Assembly: GCF_012516375.2 (NCBI RefSeq)
Contig: NZ_CP051204.2
Coordinates: forward strand, 1,612,001-1,676,000
DNA length: 64,000 nt
Origin: Chitinophaga oryzae
Lineage (GTDB): Bacteria > Bacteroidota > Bacteroidia > Chitinophagales > Chitinophagaceae
Direction of reading: 5' to 3'
The translations under genes and the position numbers were made by a program. The notes below the pieces were generated by a model that had not been told where the DNA came from, ran no database searches, and saw only the letters and a list, made by a program, of their open reading frames with translations. The stretch's first letter is position 1, and every line of letters starts with the position of its first letter. Shown piece by piece: positions 63,314 to 64,000 of this stretch.

Positions 63314-63697
63314 GGCAGCAAAACGCCGCTCCAGTTTTTCTTTCGGCAGTATTTTCTGTGCTTGTGTGCCCCGGGCAATGAGCCGGCTGCCACAATACGC
63401 TTCATAACTGCAGATAATTTCATTTCCCTGCAAGGCGGTGATGGTGGCGGTAAAATGTACCTCGCTGCCTTGCAGGGCCGGTGAAAGATGTTCTACGGTC
63501 AGCATCGTGCCGATACCTTCCTCTTCCGCTGTTTTCATTTCCAGCACAAACAACCGGCAGCACCATTCGGCGTCGCGGCCCAGCGCGAAGGTGGCGTACA
63601 CCGGATGCACCGTGCCGCTGTCAAAAGACGCACAATCTTCAGCCCGCACATGACGGGTAAAGTGTTTCACATCGCCGGGCTGAAAAATGGCTCGCAT
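63308..63697 (-). CDS. Thioesterase-family (hotdog-fold) protein
   Basis: 129 residues. Hotdog pattern: FDSGTVHPVYATFALGRDAEWC in the first half, then EEEGIGTMLTVEHLSPALQGSEVHFTATIT and EIICSYEAYCGSRLIARGTQAQKIL. The second half resembles the fluoroacetyl-CoA thioesterase (FlK) group, where Thr/Glu/His residues serve catalysis; here Glu in the EEEGIG stretch and His in TVEHL are candidates. Stop overlaps the last codons of the convergent response regulator by 6 nt. Divergent from the MarR gene. Confidence 0.82.
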   Translation of the reverse strand: MRAIFQPGDVKHFTRHVRAEDCASFDSGTVHPVYATFALGRDAEWCCRLFVLEMKTAEEEGIGTMLTVEHLSPALQGSEVHFTATITALQGNEIICSYEAYCGSRLIARGTQAQKILPKEKLERRFAAL

Positions 63698-63787
63698 ATT
63701 TCACTTTTTTGATCTGACCTAAGTTAAGGTATTAATCGTTCAGGAACAGGATGACGCCTGTGTCTGTTCAGATCAGGAAAAAATCAT

Positions 63788-63820
63788 TTAGTTGAATATG
63801 CAACTAATTTTGTACCTTTG
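63788..63820 (+). promoter_or_regulatory. Promoter and palindromic operator of the MarR-type gene
   Basis: TTG (63792-63794), 18 nt, TACCTTTG (63813-63820). The perfect palindrome TTAGTTG-AATATG-CAACTAA (63788-63807) covers the -33 element, the right size for a MarR dimer, so autorepression is likely; the thioesterase promoter may be controlled from the same site. Confidence 0.6.
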
Positions 63821-63841
63821 TAAAATCAATAAAACAGCTTC

Positions 63842-64000
63842 ATGGACCAGTCACCACGGATCAGCTTATTAATCTCCCAGGCGCTGGGGCTTTACCGCCA
63901 GCGTATCAATGCCCTGCTGGCGCAGCACCACATTGACCTTACGTCTGAAATGGTAACGGTGCTGCGGATACTGTGGCACCGGGAAGGCCGTAAACAGCAG
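63842..64000 (+). CDS. MarR-family regulator, partial (3' end beyond window)
   Basis: 53 codons are visible from ATG 63842: helix 1 (RISLLISQALGLYRQRINAL) and the segment IDLTSEMVTVLRILWHREGR, the typical MarR opening where LT.. precedes the first helix of the winged HTH (the usual pattern is LT-x-x-Q). Enough to assign the family with fair confidence, not the ligand. Its start lies just downstream of a palindromic operator. Confidence 0.75.
   Translation, partial: MDQSPRISLLISQALGLYRQRINALLAQHHIDLTSEMVTVLRILWHREGRKQQ

Overview
The window is chromosomal DNA from a member of the Bacteroidota, most likely a Chitinophaga-like Chitinophagaceae. The evidence is direct. Several starts are preceded by the Bacteroidota promoter signature (TTTG or TTG near -33, about 19-20 nt, then TAnnTTTG near -7). 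Many starts are TTG or GTG with no clear Shine-Dalgarno. Type IX secretion is represented by sorting-domain proteins and a PorW/SprE-like protein, and there are a Porin_10 protein, bactofilin, LytS/LytTR two-component pairs, and families (IspH of about 400 residues, eukaryote-like NADP-IDH, HYC_CC_PP) typical of this phylum. No rRNA, prophage, transposase or CRISPR array was seen.

Layout. 1-5050: a partial membrane protein, an AraC regulator, tRNA-Asp, accA, dapA, and an rnz-STAS pair. 5356-7890: clpC, then a 26/27-bp GC-rich minisatellite. 8702-14071: three secreted proteins (two fibre-like paralogues and one T9SS cargo). 14146-18238: cmk, a candidate-RNA region, and a TPR-LytS kinase with its LytTR regulator. 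18551-26164: ispH, rhomboid, rpsA, a frameshifted T9SS LamG-like protein, a cyclase-family hydrolase and a HAD phosphatase. 26887-30614: a sulfite reductase/siroheme operon behind a leader that looks like a cysteine-responsive attenuator. 30615-38050: DUF488, HD hydrolase, acyl-CoA thioesterase, pyrG with a structured leader, yidC (two apparent +1 frameshifts at its 5' end), an M28 peptidase and SprT. 38051-45577: two small membrane proteins and bactofilin, an orphan M23-N-like protein, PorW/SprE and PBP1A. 45758-49918: sucC, PNP and porin. 49999-53780: a fibre-like secreted protein, then a metal-handling cluster (HYC_CC_PP, HMA protein, outer-membrane protein, HMA-AraC regulator) and a 23-residue Cys-Cys peptide gene. 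53821-60042: an L,D-transpeptidase, two unrelated isocitrate dehydrogenases side by side, an SGNH hydrolase and a ferredoxin-reductase-like flavoprotein. 60360-63313: a LiaF-like/DUF4288/LytS/LytTR operon. The window ends with a thioesterase diverging from a truncated MarR regulator that has a perfect palindromic operator.

The most interesting item is the leader at 26887-27063. A consensus promoter drives a 25-codon ORF with three consecutive Cys codons, followed by a strong intrinsic terminator. A strand overlapping the leader stop codon can pair with the terminator loop and 3' arm. The genes downstream make sulfide and the siroheme that sulfite reductase needs, so the layout predicts cysteine-controlled attenuation. 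A second theme is gene ends: several convergent or 3' gaps are filled with long, near-perfect inverted repeats (3582-3691, 31750-31792, 55497-55654, 57020-57256). Three single-base frameshifts (two in yidC, one in a G-tract of the LamG-like gene) need read-level checking before biology is inferred.
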